Source of the DNA: CAIKBL01 sp050247235
GTDB lineage: Bacteria > Pseudomonadota > Gammaproteobacteria > Ga0077536
NCBI GenBank assembly: GCA_050247235.1
Contig: JBFWUN010000007.1
Location: 1 to 64,000 of the forward strand
Length of the DNA stretch: 64,000 bases
Direction of reading: 5' to 3'
Below, one piece after another: positions 19,236 through 27,943 of this stretch (its first letter is position 1; every line of letters begins with the position of its first letter). The position numbers and the translations under genes are program-made. The notes under the pieces were generated by a model. That model was not told where the DNA came from and made no database searches. It saw nothing but the letters and a program-made list of their open reading frames with translations.

Positions 19236-21299
19236 TCAGGACGAAACGAGCGCGATGTCCGCCACGCGCAGGAACATCCGGTGAATCCGCCGGAGCAGCG
19301 CCAGGCGGGCATCGCGCAGCGCTCGATCCTCGGCCATCACGAGCACGGTGTCGAAGAACGCGTTGATCGCGTCGTGAAGCCCCGCGAGATGCGACAGGTA
19401 TGCCGTGTAGTCAGCGCGTGCGAGATCGGCCTCGCTGGCCGCTGCGGTGTCCGTCACGGCGGCGGCCAGTGCGCGTTCGGCGGGCTCGTGCAGGCGCTCT
19501 GTGCCGACATCGTCACGCGCGTCCTCGGTCTTCTTCAGGATGTTGGCGATGCGCTTGTTGGCGGCTGCAAGCGTCGCGGCCTGGGGCAGACGCATGAATT
19601 CGCCGACGGCCGCGATGCGCCGCGCGATGTCGTTGGGGATCGTGGGGCGCGTGCTCAGCACAGCCTCGATCACGTCGCCCGCATAGCCGCGCTCGAGGAA
19701 GTAGCCACGTGAGCGCTCCCGGATGAAGTCGATCACCTGCTCGATCTGCGGCGCGATTTCCGCCGGGTAGCCCGCCGCCGCGTACGCGAGGGCTTGCGCG
19801 AGATCGATGGGTGTGCCGGTTTCGATGCACAGGCGCAGGCACCCGAGCGCCGCGCGGCGCAGTGCGTAGGGATCGCGATCGCCCGTGGGTGCACCGCCGA
19901 CGGCGAAGATGCCGACGAGCGTGTCGAGCCGATCGGCGCACGCGAGGGTGCGACCAGCGGGCGTCTCCGGGAGCGCGTCACCTGCGAATCGCGGCCGGTA
20001 GAATTCGCCGATGGCCGCCGCGACTTCCGGCGCCTCGCCGTCGTGTCGCGCGTAGTAACGGCCCATCGTGCCCTGCAGTTCCGGAAACTCGCCGACCATC
20101 TCCGTCACCAGGTCGCAGCGTGACAGCAGTGCCGCGCGCGCCGCATGCGCAGGATCCGCGCCGAACGCGGTCGCAAGATCAGTGGCGAGCCGCATGACCC
20201 GCTCGGACTTCTGGCCGAGGGATCCCAGCCGGCGTTCGAACACGATGTCCGCGAGCTGCGCGGTCCGGGCGGCGAGCGGCGTCCGCCGGTCCTTGTCGAA
20301 GAAGAAGGCTGCATCGCTCAGTCGCGGCCTGATCACGCGCTCGTTGCCGTCCCGCACGAACTCGGGTGCGGCGCTCTCGATGTTGCTGATCGTCACGAAG
20401 CGGTTGCTGAGGCGTCCGTCAGCGGTTTCCAGCGGAAAGTACTTCTGGTTGCCCTGCATGGTCGCGATCAGCGCCTCGCGCGGAACCTCCAGGTAATGCG
20501 CATCGAACGTGCCGACGATCGGCGTCGGCCACTCGACCAGCGCCGTGACTTCGTCGAGCAGCGCATCGTCGAAAATCGCGCGACAGCCCAGCGCACCGGC
20601 CTGCGCTTCCACCTGGGCCAGGATGCGCGCACGGCGGGTGGCGAAGTCGGCGAGCACGCGTCCTTCGTCCGCGAGCCGTGTGAGGTACTCCGCGGGCGAG
20701 TCGAGCGTGATGCGTGGTGTGCCCATGAACCGATGGCCGCGTGTCTCGCGCCCGCTCGAAATGCCAAGTACCTCGGCGGGTACGACGTCATTGCCGTGCA
20801 GCACCACCACCCAGTGCACCGGGCGCACGAATTCCTCGCTGCGTGCGCCCCAGCGCATCCGCTTGGGAATCGGGAGTGCGGCGAGGGCCGCGTCGATCAT
20901 GACGGGCAGCAGTTCGCGCGTGGGCTGGCCCGGCAGTTCGGCGCGGTAGCTGAGCCATTCACCCTTTTCGGTCTTCACGCGCGCGAGCGCATCGAGCGCC
21001 ACGCCGCAGGATTTGGCGAAGCCGAGCGCGGCGGGTGTCGGTTGTCCGTCGGCCTTGAATGCCGCGGCGATTGCCGGGCCGCGTCGCTCGATGGTCTGTG
21101 CGGGCTGGATGGTCGCGAGTTGTGCAACCCGCACGGCGAGCCGCCGCGGCGTCGCGAACGCCGAGATCTCGGACAGCGCGATCTGTGCATCACGCAGGCG
21201 GTTGCCGAGTTCCTCGGCGAAGCGCTCCGAGAGCACCTTCAGTGCCTTCGGGGGCAGTTCCTCGGTGCCGATTTCAACGAGGAGATCGGCACGGCTCAC
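19236..21299 (-). CDS. glyS: Glycine--tRNA ligase beta subunit
   Basis: A 687-residue beta subunit of the bacterial alpha2beta2 glycyl-tRNA synthetase, which binds tRNA-Gly. Typical segments are LLVEIGTEELPPKAL at the N-terminus, MRWGARSEEFVRPVHW, and the HD-like and anticodon-binding C-terminal parts. The length matches E. coli GlyS (689). The start codon is GTG at 21299 and overlaps the glyQ stop as GTGA, which should couple subunit synthesis. Confidence 0.97.
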   Translation of the reverse strand: MSRADLLVEIGTEELPPKALKVLSERFAEELGNRLRDAQIALSEISAFATPRRLAVRVAQLATIQPAQTIERRGPAIAAAFKADGQPTPAALGFAKSCGVALDALARVKTEKGEWLSYRAELPGQPTRELLPVMIDAALAALPIPKRMRWGARSEEFVRPVHWVVVLHGNDVVPAEVLGISSGRETRGHRFMGTPRITLDSPAEYLTRLADEGRVLADFATRRARILAQVEAQAGALGCRAIFDDALLDEVTALVEWPTPIVGTFDAHYLEVPREALIATMQGNQKYFPLETADGRLSNRFVTISNIESAAPEFVRDGNERVIRPRLSDAAFFFDKDRRTPLAARTAQLADIVFERRLGSLGQKSERVMRLATDLATAFGADPAHAARAALLSRCDLVTEMVGEFPELQGTMGRYYARHDGEAPEVAAAIGEFYRPRFAGDALPETPAGRTLACADRLDTLVGIFAVGGAPTGDRDPYALRRAALGCLRLCIETGTPIDLAQALAYAAAGYPAEIAPQIEQVIDFIRERSRGYFLERGYAGDVIEAVLSTRPTIPNDIARRIAAVGEFMRLPQAATLAAANKRIANILKKTEDARDDVGTERLHEPAERALAAAVTDTAAASEADLARADYTAYLSHLAGLHDAINAFFDTVLVMAEDRALRDARLALLRRIHRMFLRVADIALVSS

Positions 21300-22207
21300 G
21301 GGGCGCTCCTCGCCATCGGGAAACCAAGCGTCTCGCGCGCCGCGTAGTAGGCCTCCGCAATCTGCCGCGCGAGCGCCCGGACCCGCAGGATGTACCGCTG
21401 CCGCTCGGTGACCGAGATCGCGCGACGCGCATCGAGCAGGTTGAAGGTGTGCGAGGCCTTGATCATCATCTCGTACGCGGGCAGCGGCAGGCCGGCCGCG
21501 ATCAGCCGCGACGCCTCGGCCTCGCAGTGATTGAATCCCTCGAACAGGATCCCGGTATCGGCCTGTTCGAAGTTGTACGTGGACATCTCCACCTCGTTCT
21601 GGTGGTAGACGTCACCGTACGTGACCCGCAGGTCCGGGTGTTCGCTCCAGACGAGGTCGTAGACCGAGTCCACGCCCTGCAGGTACATCGCGATGCGTTC
21701 CAGGCCGTAGGTGATCTCTCCGGACACCGGGCGGCAGTCGAGTCCGCCCACCTGCTGGAAGTACGTGAACTGGGTGATTTCCATGCCGTTCAGCCAGACC
21801 TCCCAGCCGAGGCCCCAGGCGCCGAGCGTCGGGGATTCCCAGTTGTCCTCGACAAAGCGCACGTCGTGCACGCGCGGATCCACGCCCAGTTCCGCCAGCG
21901 ATTCGAGATAGAGGTCCTGCAGGTCGGGGGGCGACGGCTTCAGGATCACCTGGAACTGGTAGTAGTGCTGCAGCCGGTTGGGATTCTCACCGTACCGGCC
22001 GTCGGTGGGGCGCCGCGACGGCTGCACGTAGGCGGCGCGCCAGGGTTCGGGTCCGATCGCGCGCAGGAACGTGGCGGGATGAAAAGTCCCGGCGCCCATT
22101 TCCATGTCGTAAGGCTGCGCGATCACGCAGCCGCGCTGCCCCCAGAAGGTCTGCAGACGGAACACGAGGTCCTGGAAAGTACGCGGGGAATTCGGGCTCA
22201 AGGCCAT
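21296..22207 (-). CDS. glyQ: Glycine--tRNA ligase alpha subunit
   Basis: A 303-residue class II synthetase catalytic subunit that activates glycine with ATP. Very conserved blocks are TFQDLVFRLQTFWGQRGC, QPYDMEMGAGTFHPATFLR, YVQPSRRPTDGRYGENPNR and DNWESPTLGAWGLGWEVW. The ATG at 22207 gives the family N-terminus; the frame is open upstream without similarity. It is the first gene of the glyQ-glyS-gmhB-plsC-hemB series and is divergent, across 140 bases, from an unknown gene. Confidence 0.97.
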   Translation of the reverse strand: MALSPNSPRTFQDLVFRLQTFWGQRGCVIAQPYDMEMGAGTFHPATFLRAIGPEPWRAAYVQPSRRPTDGRYGENPNRLQHYYQFQVILKPSPPDLQDLYLESLAELGVDPRVHDVRFVEDNWESPTLGAWGLGWEVWLNGMEITQFTYFQQVGGLDCRPVSGEITYGLERIAMYLQGVDSVYDLVWSEHPDLRVTYGDVYHQNEVEMSTYNFEQADTGILFEGFNHCEAEASRLIAAGLPLPAYEMMIKASHTFNLLDARRAISVTERQRYILRVRALARQIAEAYYAARETLGFPMARSAP

Positions 22208-22347
22208 GATCCGGTTCCACTTATTCGGGTGCGCGACGGGATGGGTGGGCGAGTATAGCGGGTCGTCCGGGGCAGTGTCGCCCGGATTCCTCAAGTTGGC
22301 CGCGGGCGGCGCCGCTAGACGTCGCAACGCAGGATGGAAGGCAGAGT

Positions 22348-22914
22348 GTGACGCAGCCGATTCGAGAATCCGTGGCGGCCGGGTGGCGCGCCCTGTTGAC
22401 GCAGGCACAGCACGTGGCGAGGGTCTACCTCGATCCCGTGGCGGAAGACTACCTGCTGCGACTGCTTGCCCGCGCGGTCGGATCCCCCGGCGGTCTCGCG
22501 TCGGATGCGCAGGCGTTCATCGGACGTCTCGCTGCCCGCACAGCGCCTCTGCAGGCGATTGTCGCCGTTGGCGACGAAAGCCTGTTGTTCGGCGGCCTGT
22601 TCCCGGAACAGGCGATTCGAAAGGGCATCCCGATCACGTACTTCGTCCAGGTAGGGATCAATGCCTACCGTGAATACGCGACCATGCAGCGCGACCCGGT
22701 CGCGCATGATCTGTACTCGATGCTCGCGAGCGACTTCGTCGAGCTGATGGACGTGCTGCACACGCTGCGCGATCTCGAGCAGAGCGGCCCCTGCCTCGAC
22801 GCCATGAACGCCTACCAGCTGTGGCGGGATACGGGCAGCACGCATGCGTGGCGGGTGCTGCGCCGGTTCACGTCGGGTTCACCGAGCCTGCACCACACCG
22901 ACACCCGGCATTGA
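22348..22914 (+). CDS. Conserved-looking protein of unknown function
   Basis: A 188-residue soluble protein beginning with GTG. I do not recognise the family. It is mostly helical, with no signal peptide or membrane segment, and has a hydrophobic middle (IVAVGDESLLFGGLFPEQ, then ITYFVQVGINAYREY). The coding character is good: codon third positions are GC-rich like its neighbours, and no competing frame is protein-like. It is divergent from glyQ and converges with the DUF4340 gene, 18 bases away, so it is probably transcribed alone. No function is proposed. Confidence 0.7.
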   Translation: MTQPIRESVAAGWRALLTQAQHVARVYLDPVAEDYLLRLLARAVGSPGGLASDAQAFIGRLAARTAPLQAIVAVGDESLLFGGLFPEQAIRKGIPITYFVQVGINAYREYATMQRDPVAHDLYSMLASDFVELMDVLHTLRDLEQSGPCLDAMNAYQLWRDTGSTHAWRVLRRFTSGSPSLHHTDTRH

Positions 22915-22932
22915 GCGCCGCGCGTCGGCGGG

Positions 22933-24060
22933 TCATTTCGCGGGCTTCTTCGGTTCGCTCTTCTTGACCACATCCTCGAGTCGCTTGTCCAGCAGCCGCG
23001 ACTTGTAGTCCGGCAGGACAAAGGCCCAACCCTGCACGCGGGCGTTGAGATCCGCGACCTCCCTGGCCACTTCCTCCGGCTTTTTCGGCGTGGCCGGGGC
23101 AGGTTCCGGCGCCATCGTCGCCGCCGCGTCGGTGGCAGGCTCCGCGGCAGGCGGCGGTGCGACGGCCTTGTCAGGCGTGTGCACGAACTCAAAGGTCAGC
23201 CACGGCGTCCCGTCCACTTCAAAGCGCTGCACGTTCGCGGTGAGACCGTCGAAAGTCTCCACCGTGGCCGTGGCCGACGGTGCTGCGCCCTGGACTCGGG
23301 TTGCCTTGCCGACCCGTTCCAGGCGCGCGTCGAGCAGCAGGCCCCCGATGCTCGACACGGTCGCTTTCGCACGGACTTCGCGACCGGCCGGCAGGTTGAC
23401 GAGGTCATAGAGCTGCACGTCCGGGCGCGGTTTGGCGACGACGATCGGTTCGCCTGTGGCTGGCTGTATCGTGACCTGCCGAACGCGTTCGACCGACAGG
23501 TCGACGACCGCCGTGTCAATCCAGTCCAGCGCCTTGGCGGGTACCGCGAGTTCACCTTCGACAAGGTACGCAGTTGCTTCCCCCGCGCGGCGGACGTAGT
23601 GTCCGGGCGCGTTGACGGTGCGTGACTCGCGCGTTTTGCCGAGCAACAGGTCCACCAGCGGCGTGCCGTCGCCACCGACCACCGTCACCGCCGTCGACGT
23701 GGCACTCGGCGCGGCGCGATCCTCGACGCCGATATCCGCGTACTTCTCCGGCTTGCGCGTCTTCGTCTCCAGGACTTCCAGCGATGCGAGCTGCAGCAGC
23801 GCCTGCCTGACTTTCGCGACGTCGACCGGGTAACCGTCGAACTCTTCGAGCTGCCAGGCGTCCCCGGTCCGGACGATGGTGACGGTGCCGTCGTTCGATG
23901 ACACGCCGAGCCGCGCGGCCTCGTTCACGCGGTCCAGCAGGCCGGGATAAAGAGGCGCGGCTTCAAGCTCGGTGGTGGGAGCCTTGCGCTGGGTTGTATG
24001 CCAGGCGCCGATCCCGATCACCAGCGCGAGTGCGAGCATGCTGAGATTACGCGACTTCAT
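22933..24060 (-). CDS. DUF4340 domain-containing envelope protein
   Basis: A 375-residue protein with one N-terminal membrane anchor (LSMLALALVIGIG, about residues 6-20) followed by a periplasmic DUF4340-type region with repeated beta modules (for example VTIVRTGDAWQLEEFDGYPVD and VGGDGTPLVDLLLGKT). Residues 300-345 are Ala/Pro-rich and probably disordered, and the C-terminus is Lys-rich. It is the last gene of the ATPase-permease-GldG cassette, where DUF4340 proteins are habitually found. Its biochemical role is not known; an accessory subunit of the ABC complex is inferred. Confidence 0.85.
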   Translation of the reverse strand: MKSRNLSMLALALVIGIGAWHTTQRKAPTTELEAAPLYPGLLDRVNEAARLGVSSNDGTVTIVRTGDAWQLEEFDGYPVDVAKVRQALLQLASLEVLETKTRKPEKYADIGVEDRAAPSATSTAVTVVGGDGTPLVDLLLGKTRESRTVNAPGHYVRRAGEATAYLVEGELAVPAKALDWIDTAVVDLSVERVRQVTIQPATGEPIVVAKPRPDVQLYDLVNLPAGREVRAKATVSSIGGLLLDARLERVGKATRVQGAAPSATATVETFDGLTANVQRFEVDGTPWLTFEFVHTPDKAVAPPPAAEPATDAAATMAPEPAPATPKKPEEVAREVADLNARVQGWAFVLPDYKSRLLDKRLEDVVKKSEPKKPAK

Positions 24061-24072
24061 CGGGCACCTCGC

Positions 24073-25950
24073 TCAGCGTCGACGCGCGCGCACGAACGCG
24101 GCGATGATTGCAATCAGCGACAGCAGCAGCGGGATCGCGCCGATGTTCAGGAACTTGAGCTGTGTGCCCAGCCGCTCGATGTTCTTCTGCAGGTCGTGCT
24201 GAACCGCGCGCAACTCCTTGCGCGTCTTGAGCTGCTCGTCGCGGAAGAGTTCGATTTCCTTGCGTTGTGCAGGGCTCAGCAGGGCTTCACCGCCGGATTC
24301 CGGCTTGGTCTGCAGTTCCCGCAGTTTCTGCTCGGTCTCCCGCAGCTTCTCCTGCAGCGCCTGTTCACGTGCACGGTACTGCGTTTCCGCTTCGCGCCGG
24401 ATCCCTTCGACCACGACGAACGGACGGGTGTACTGACCGCGCGAACGCAGGCCGATCAGGTCGTCGTTGCCACCCAGGTTGTCGACCGCGTTGATCAGGA
24501 AGTCGGCATTGTTCGCGAACGGGTTGGGTACGCGCATGTTGAGGAAGCGTTCCATCCTCACCCAGAAACGATCTGCCAGCACGTCGGTATCGGCGACGAC
24601 GATCAGATTGACGGGTCCCTTGGACGTCTTGAGGTGCTCGGGATTGCCCGGGCCGCGCTTTTCGCTATCGTCGAGCGGCGGGCCGTCCGGAAACGCGGAG
24701 TCGACCGGACCCGAGATACGCGCGGCGACGACCAGGTGCTGGCGATCTGCCTTGAAGTTCGCGAGCATTCCGGCCGGATCTCTGACGAACATGACGGTGT
24801 CACGCGTCACCACCCCCGACTGCGGGCCGGTGGTCAGCAGCGGCGTGAAGGTGGTCTTCGCATCCTTGGTGCGTTCCAGGATGCCCGCGGAGCCCACGTT
24901 GACCGTCTGCAGCTGGTTGGTGATGAAGTCGTTCGCGTTGAGGCGCTCACCGGTGAGCTGCAGCCACGGGAGGTAATTCACCTCCTGCGGTCCGCGCGCC
25001 CCGTTCATCGATACGCGCACCGCCGCTTCGAGGTCGGCGGCAATCTGGTCGGAAGCCATCGATACGCCCCACCTGGCAAAGAGCTCGGGCATCCCGGAAT
25101 CGATTCGCGGCATCACCATCGGATTGTTCGGGTCCTGTTCCGGGCGATCCTCCTCCGCCATCGGGTCGACGAACACGATGGCTTTGCCACCGCCCAGTAC
25201 GAACTGATCGATCGCGTACAGCGTCTTGCGCGGCAGGTCTTTCGGATGGACAACCAGCAGGGTGTCGAACCTGGCGTCGATCTTCGCGGTTTCGCGCGGG
25301 ACTTCCTCGAGTTCGAAGAATTCCTTCAGGAGGTCGAAACTCGCCCACGCAGCCGCCGCCTCGCCGGTTTGCGGGTTGGGCATGCCGCCGCCTAGCACGG
25401 GCAGATCGCCAAGTACTCCGATCATCCGTTTGCGCGGGTTGGACAGGTTGTAGACGAGCTTGGTGATTTCGTACTCGAGCGCGTCCTCGCGGTCCGGATT
25501 GAGGTACGGGATCGGGATCTCCTCGTCGGTCGCGTTGGTGCCGACCAGGCCGAGGTATCCCATGTCCCCCGTCGCGCTGATGGGAAGCTGCTGGATCCCG
25601 TAACCGACCGCCTGGTCCTCCGCCTCCGAGAACGGCTCCGGCTCGATCACCAGCAGGCGGATCCTGCCGTCGCCCGCGGCGACGTATTCCTCGAGCAGGT
25701 CGCGAACGCGCCTGCCGTAGGTCAGGAACTGCGGAATGTCGGCGAACTGCTGCGCCGAGAAGTAGAGCCGCAGCGTGATCGGTTCGTCCAGTCTGCCGAC
25801 GATGTTGCGGCTGCCTTCCGACAGCGTGAACAGCCGGTTGCTGGTGAGGTCGAGGCGCTGCGAGGTGAACGTCTCGTTCGCGATGATGTTGACGCCGACG
25901 AATAGCGCCAGCGCGATGAAGAAGCTGTAGAGGGCCTGGCTGCGGTTCAT
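24073..25950 (-). CDS. GldG-like ABC-type auxiliary protein
   Basis: A 625-residue protein with an N-terminal membrane helix (ALYSFFIALALFVGVNIIA), a large periplasmic GldG/DUF4350-like domain (RLDLTSNRLFTLSEGS..., then a Rossmann-like VYNLSNPRKRMIGVLGDLPVLG), a coiled coil near residues 530-590 rich in Glu/Gln/Lys, and a C-terminal membrane helix. GldG is the periplasmic partner of the gliding-motility ABC transporter GldFA in Bacteroidetes, but proteobacterial homologs occur in non-gliding cells. It lies one base beyond the permease stop and 12 bases before DUF4340, so it is part of one operon. Confidence 0.87.
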   Translation of the reverse strand: MNRSQALYSFFIALALFVGVNIIANETFTSQRLDLTSNRLFTLSEGSRNIVGRLDEPITLRLYFSAQQFADIPQFLTYGRRVRDLLEEYVAAGDGRIRLLVIEPEPFSEAEDQAVGYGIQQLPISATGDMGYLGLVGTNATDEEIPIPYLNPDREDALEYEITKLVYNLSNPRKRMIGVLGDLPVLGGGMPNPQTGEAAAAWASFDLLKEFFELEEVPRETAKIDARFDTLLVVHPKDLPRKTLYAIDQFVLGGGKAIVFVDPMAEEDRPEQDPNNPMVMPRIDSGMPELFARWGVSMASDQIAADLEAAVRVSMNGARGPQEVNYLPWLQLTGERLNANDFITNQLQTVNVGSAGILERTKDAKTTFTPLLTTGPQSGVVTRDTVMFVRDPAGMLANFKADRQHLVVAARISGPVDSAFPDGPPLDDSEKRGPGNPEHLKTSKGPVNLIVVADTDVLADRFWVRMERFLNMRVPNPFANNADFLINAVDNLGGNDDLIGLRSRGQYTRPFVVVEGIRREAETQYRAREQALQEKLRETEQKLRELQTKPESGGEALLSPAQRKEIELFRDEQLKTRKELRAVQHDLQKNIERLGTQLKFLNIGAIPLLLSLIAIIAAFVRARRR

Positions 25951-25951
25951 G

Positions 25952-26686
25952 TCAGCTGCTCTTCTTGGCGTCGATTGCCAGCATGTTGGCGTACAGGAAG
26001 AACGCGATCAGCGACGCGAAGAAAATCACGTCACGCAGGTCGATTACGCCCTTTTGGATCGACCCTGCATGCGTCAGGAAGCTGAACGAACTGATGGTGT
26101 CCACGATGACGGGCGGCGCCCAGGCCCTGAAGAAATCGAGCACGATCGGGAAGCCGCTCAGGTTGAAGGCGAAGCAGATCACGAAACTGATCACGAACGC
26201 GATCACCTGGTTCTTGGTCAGCGCCGAGATGCAGGATCCGATCGCGAGGAATCCCCCTGCCATGAACAGGCTGCCGATATAGCCGGCGGCGATGACCGTG
26301 TTGTCGGGGTCTCCGAGATAATTCACGGTGAGCCACAGCGGAAAAGTGAGCGCGAGCGCCAGCGCGGTGAACAGCCACGCCGCCAGGAACTTGCCGAGCA
26401 CCGCGTCGGTGAGCGATACCGGCAGTGTCATCAGCAGTTCGATGGTGCCCGACTTGCGTTCCTCGGACCACAGGCGCATCGAGATTGCCGGGATCAGCAG
26501 CATGTACAGCCACGGCAGGTAGCGGAAGAACGGCTCGAGATCGGCCTGGTTGCGCTCGTAGAAGCCGCCTACGTAGAACGTGAAGATCCCGGTCAGGAAC
26601 AGGAAGATCACAATGAAGACGTACGCCACCGGAGTTGCGAAGTAGCCGCGGAACTCGCGGCGCATCAGCGTCAGCATCCGGTTCAT
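25952..26686 (-). CDS. ABC-2 type transporter permease (GldF-like)
   Basis: A 244-residue permease with six predicted membrane helices, beginning MNRMLTLMRREFRGYF, the standard ABC-2 opening. The first helix is PVAYVFIVIFLFLTG; RLWSEERKSGTIELLMTLPVS is the typical cytoplasmic coupling loop between helices 2 and 3. The start overlaps the ATPase stop as ATGA. With the ATPase and the GldG-like protein it forms the membrane core of the cassette. Substrate unknown. Confidence 0.9.
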   Translation of the reverse strand: MNRMLTLMRREFRGYFATPVAYVFIVIFLFLTGIFTFYVGGFYERNQADLEPFFRYLPWLYMLLIPAISMRLWSEERKSGTIELLMTLPVSLTDAVLGKFLAAWLFTALALALTFPLWLTVNYLGDPDNTVIAAGYIGSLFMAGGFLAIGSCISALTKNQVIAFVISFVICFAFNLSGFPIVLDFFRAWAPPVIVDTISSFSFLTHAGSIQKGVIDLRDVIFFASLIAFFLYANMLAIDAKKSS

Positions 26687-27654
26687 GTGCGGTGCCCCCC
26701 GCTGGCGCCGGCGGCGCCGATGGTGATGCTGCGGAACACTTCATCCAGGTGTCCGCTCTCGACGAACATCTCGCGGATGGGCCACGAGCGTGCCTGGCCG
26801 AGCCGCTGCACTTCGGCGAACAGCGGGCCGCCGTCGCGCGCGAGCGCGGTCAGGCGCGTGGTGTCGGCGTCACGCTCGGTCCGTTCGACGTCCACCACTG
26901 CCGCGAGACCGCGCAGACCGTCGATGATGGCATCGGCCTGCGCGGACGGCACGCCCAGGGTCACCGCGTTGTGATACCGGGAGCGGGCCTCGAGTTCGGC
27001 GGGCGTCCCGGAGAACAGCAGACGACCCTTCGCGATGATCACCGCGCGGGTGCACACGGCGTCGACTTCTTCGAGGATGTGCGTGGAGATGATGATTCCC
27101 TTGGAGGGTGCCATCTCGCGAATCAGCGAGCGGACTTCATGCTTCTGGTTGGGATCGAGACCGTCGGTCGGTTCGTCCATCACCAGGATCTCGGGATCGT
27201 GCAGGATGGCCTGGGCGAGGCCTACCCGCCGTTTGAACCCCTTGGACAGCGTTTCGATCGTCTGTTCGACGACCCCTTCCAGGTGAATCTTCGCGATCAC
27301 CTCGCGAATGCGCGCGGTCTTGGCCTGGCCACGCAGTCCGCGGACGTCGGCAATGAAATCGAGGAAATTGCCCGGGGTCATCTCGCTGTATGCCGGGGCA
27401 CCCTCCGGCAGGTAGCCGATACGCGTCTTGGCTTCCAGCGGGTCATCCTCCAGCGAGCGCCCGCAGATCCGGATGCTGCCGCTGGTCGGTGCGAGGAAAC
27501 CGGTGATCATCTTCATCGTGGTGGACTTGCCGGCCCCGTTGGGACCGAGAAAGCCCAGGACTTCGCCGCGTCTGACGGTCAGCGTGACCCCGTCTACGGC
27601 GACCAGGTTGCCGAACTGCTTGCGCAGGTCCGAAACCTCGATCAGGTTCTCCAT
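26683..27654 (-). CDS. ABC transporter ATP-binding protein (GldA/CcmA-like)
   Basis: A 323-residue ATPase. Walker A is GPNGAGKST near residue 36, the signature is LSKGFKRRVGLAQAI, Walker B is ILVMDEPTDGLDP and the switch histidine is in IISTHILEEV. An extra C-terminal region of about 90 residues is typical for drug/gliding-type ABC-2 ATPases. It is the first gene of the four-gene cassette; the 5' end faces mnmG across 289 bases. Confidence 0.92.
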   Translation of the reverse strand: MENLIEVSDLRKQFGNLVAVDGVTLTVRRGEVLGFLGPNGAGKSTTMKMITGFLAPTSGSIRICGRSLEDDPLEAKTRIGYLPEGAPAYSEMTPGNFLDFIADVRGLRGQAKTARIREVIAKIHLEGVVEQTIETLSKGFKRRVGLAQAILHDPEILVMDEPTDGLDPNQKHEVRSLIREMAPSKGIIISTHILEEVDAVCTRAVIIAKGRLLFSGTPAELEARSRYHNAVTLGVPSAQADAIIDGLRGLAAVVDVERTERDADTTRLTALARDGGPLFAEVQRLGQARSWPIREMFVESGHLDEVFRSITIGAAGASGGHRT

Positions 27655-27832
27655 TCTTCTCCCCTCGTCAATGTCATGCGCGCCTCGGGTCGGTGGGAGA
27701 CGCAGTTCGCGGGCTGCCGCCGGGTGGGCGCCGCCGTCGACGGGTGCGGGTGCGTGGCGGCCGCGCGCAATTTTTCATAGCGACCCTACCCCGTCAACCA
27801 TGCCCAGAGACCGCGTCCGGCGCGGAAAGTTT

Positions 27833-27868
27833 CCTCCGGACGGACCGCCGGATGCGGCCGTCCGGAGG
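27833..27868 (+). promoter_or_regulatory. Leader hairpin upstream of mnmG
   Basis: CCTCCGGACGG (27833-27843) and CCGTCCGGAGG (27858-27868) form an 11-bp perfect stem with a 14-base loop, followed by TTTCTTC. It looks like an intrinsic terminator but lies 75 bases upstream of the mnmG start with no plus-strand gene before it, so it may be an attenuator in the mnmG leader. In the minus direction it would lie upstream of the ABC cassette. Confidence 0.45.
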
Positions 27869-27943
27869 TTTCTTCAAGTCGCTTGGTTGCGGGCAGGCAG
27901 GCGGTTATCCTTGCGCGCCCGTCCGATCGCGCGGAGAGACGCG

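Noticed and set aside
25949..26974. Plus-strand frame of 341 codons over the ABC permease
   Set aside because: Antisense to the permease and ATPase genes; charged low-complexity translation.
27905..27913. TTATCCTTG resembling a DnaA box near mnmG
   Set aside because: Only the first six positions fit TTATNCACA and there is no cluster or AT-rich unwinding region, so no origin is called.
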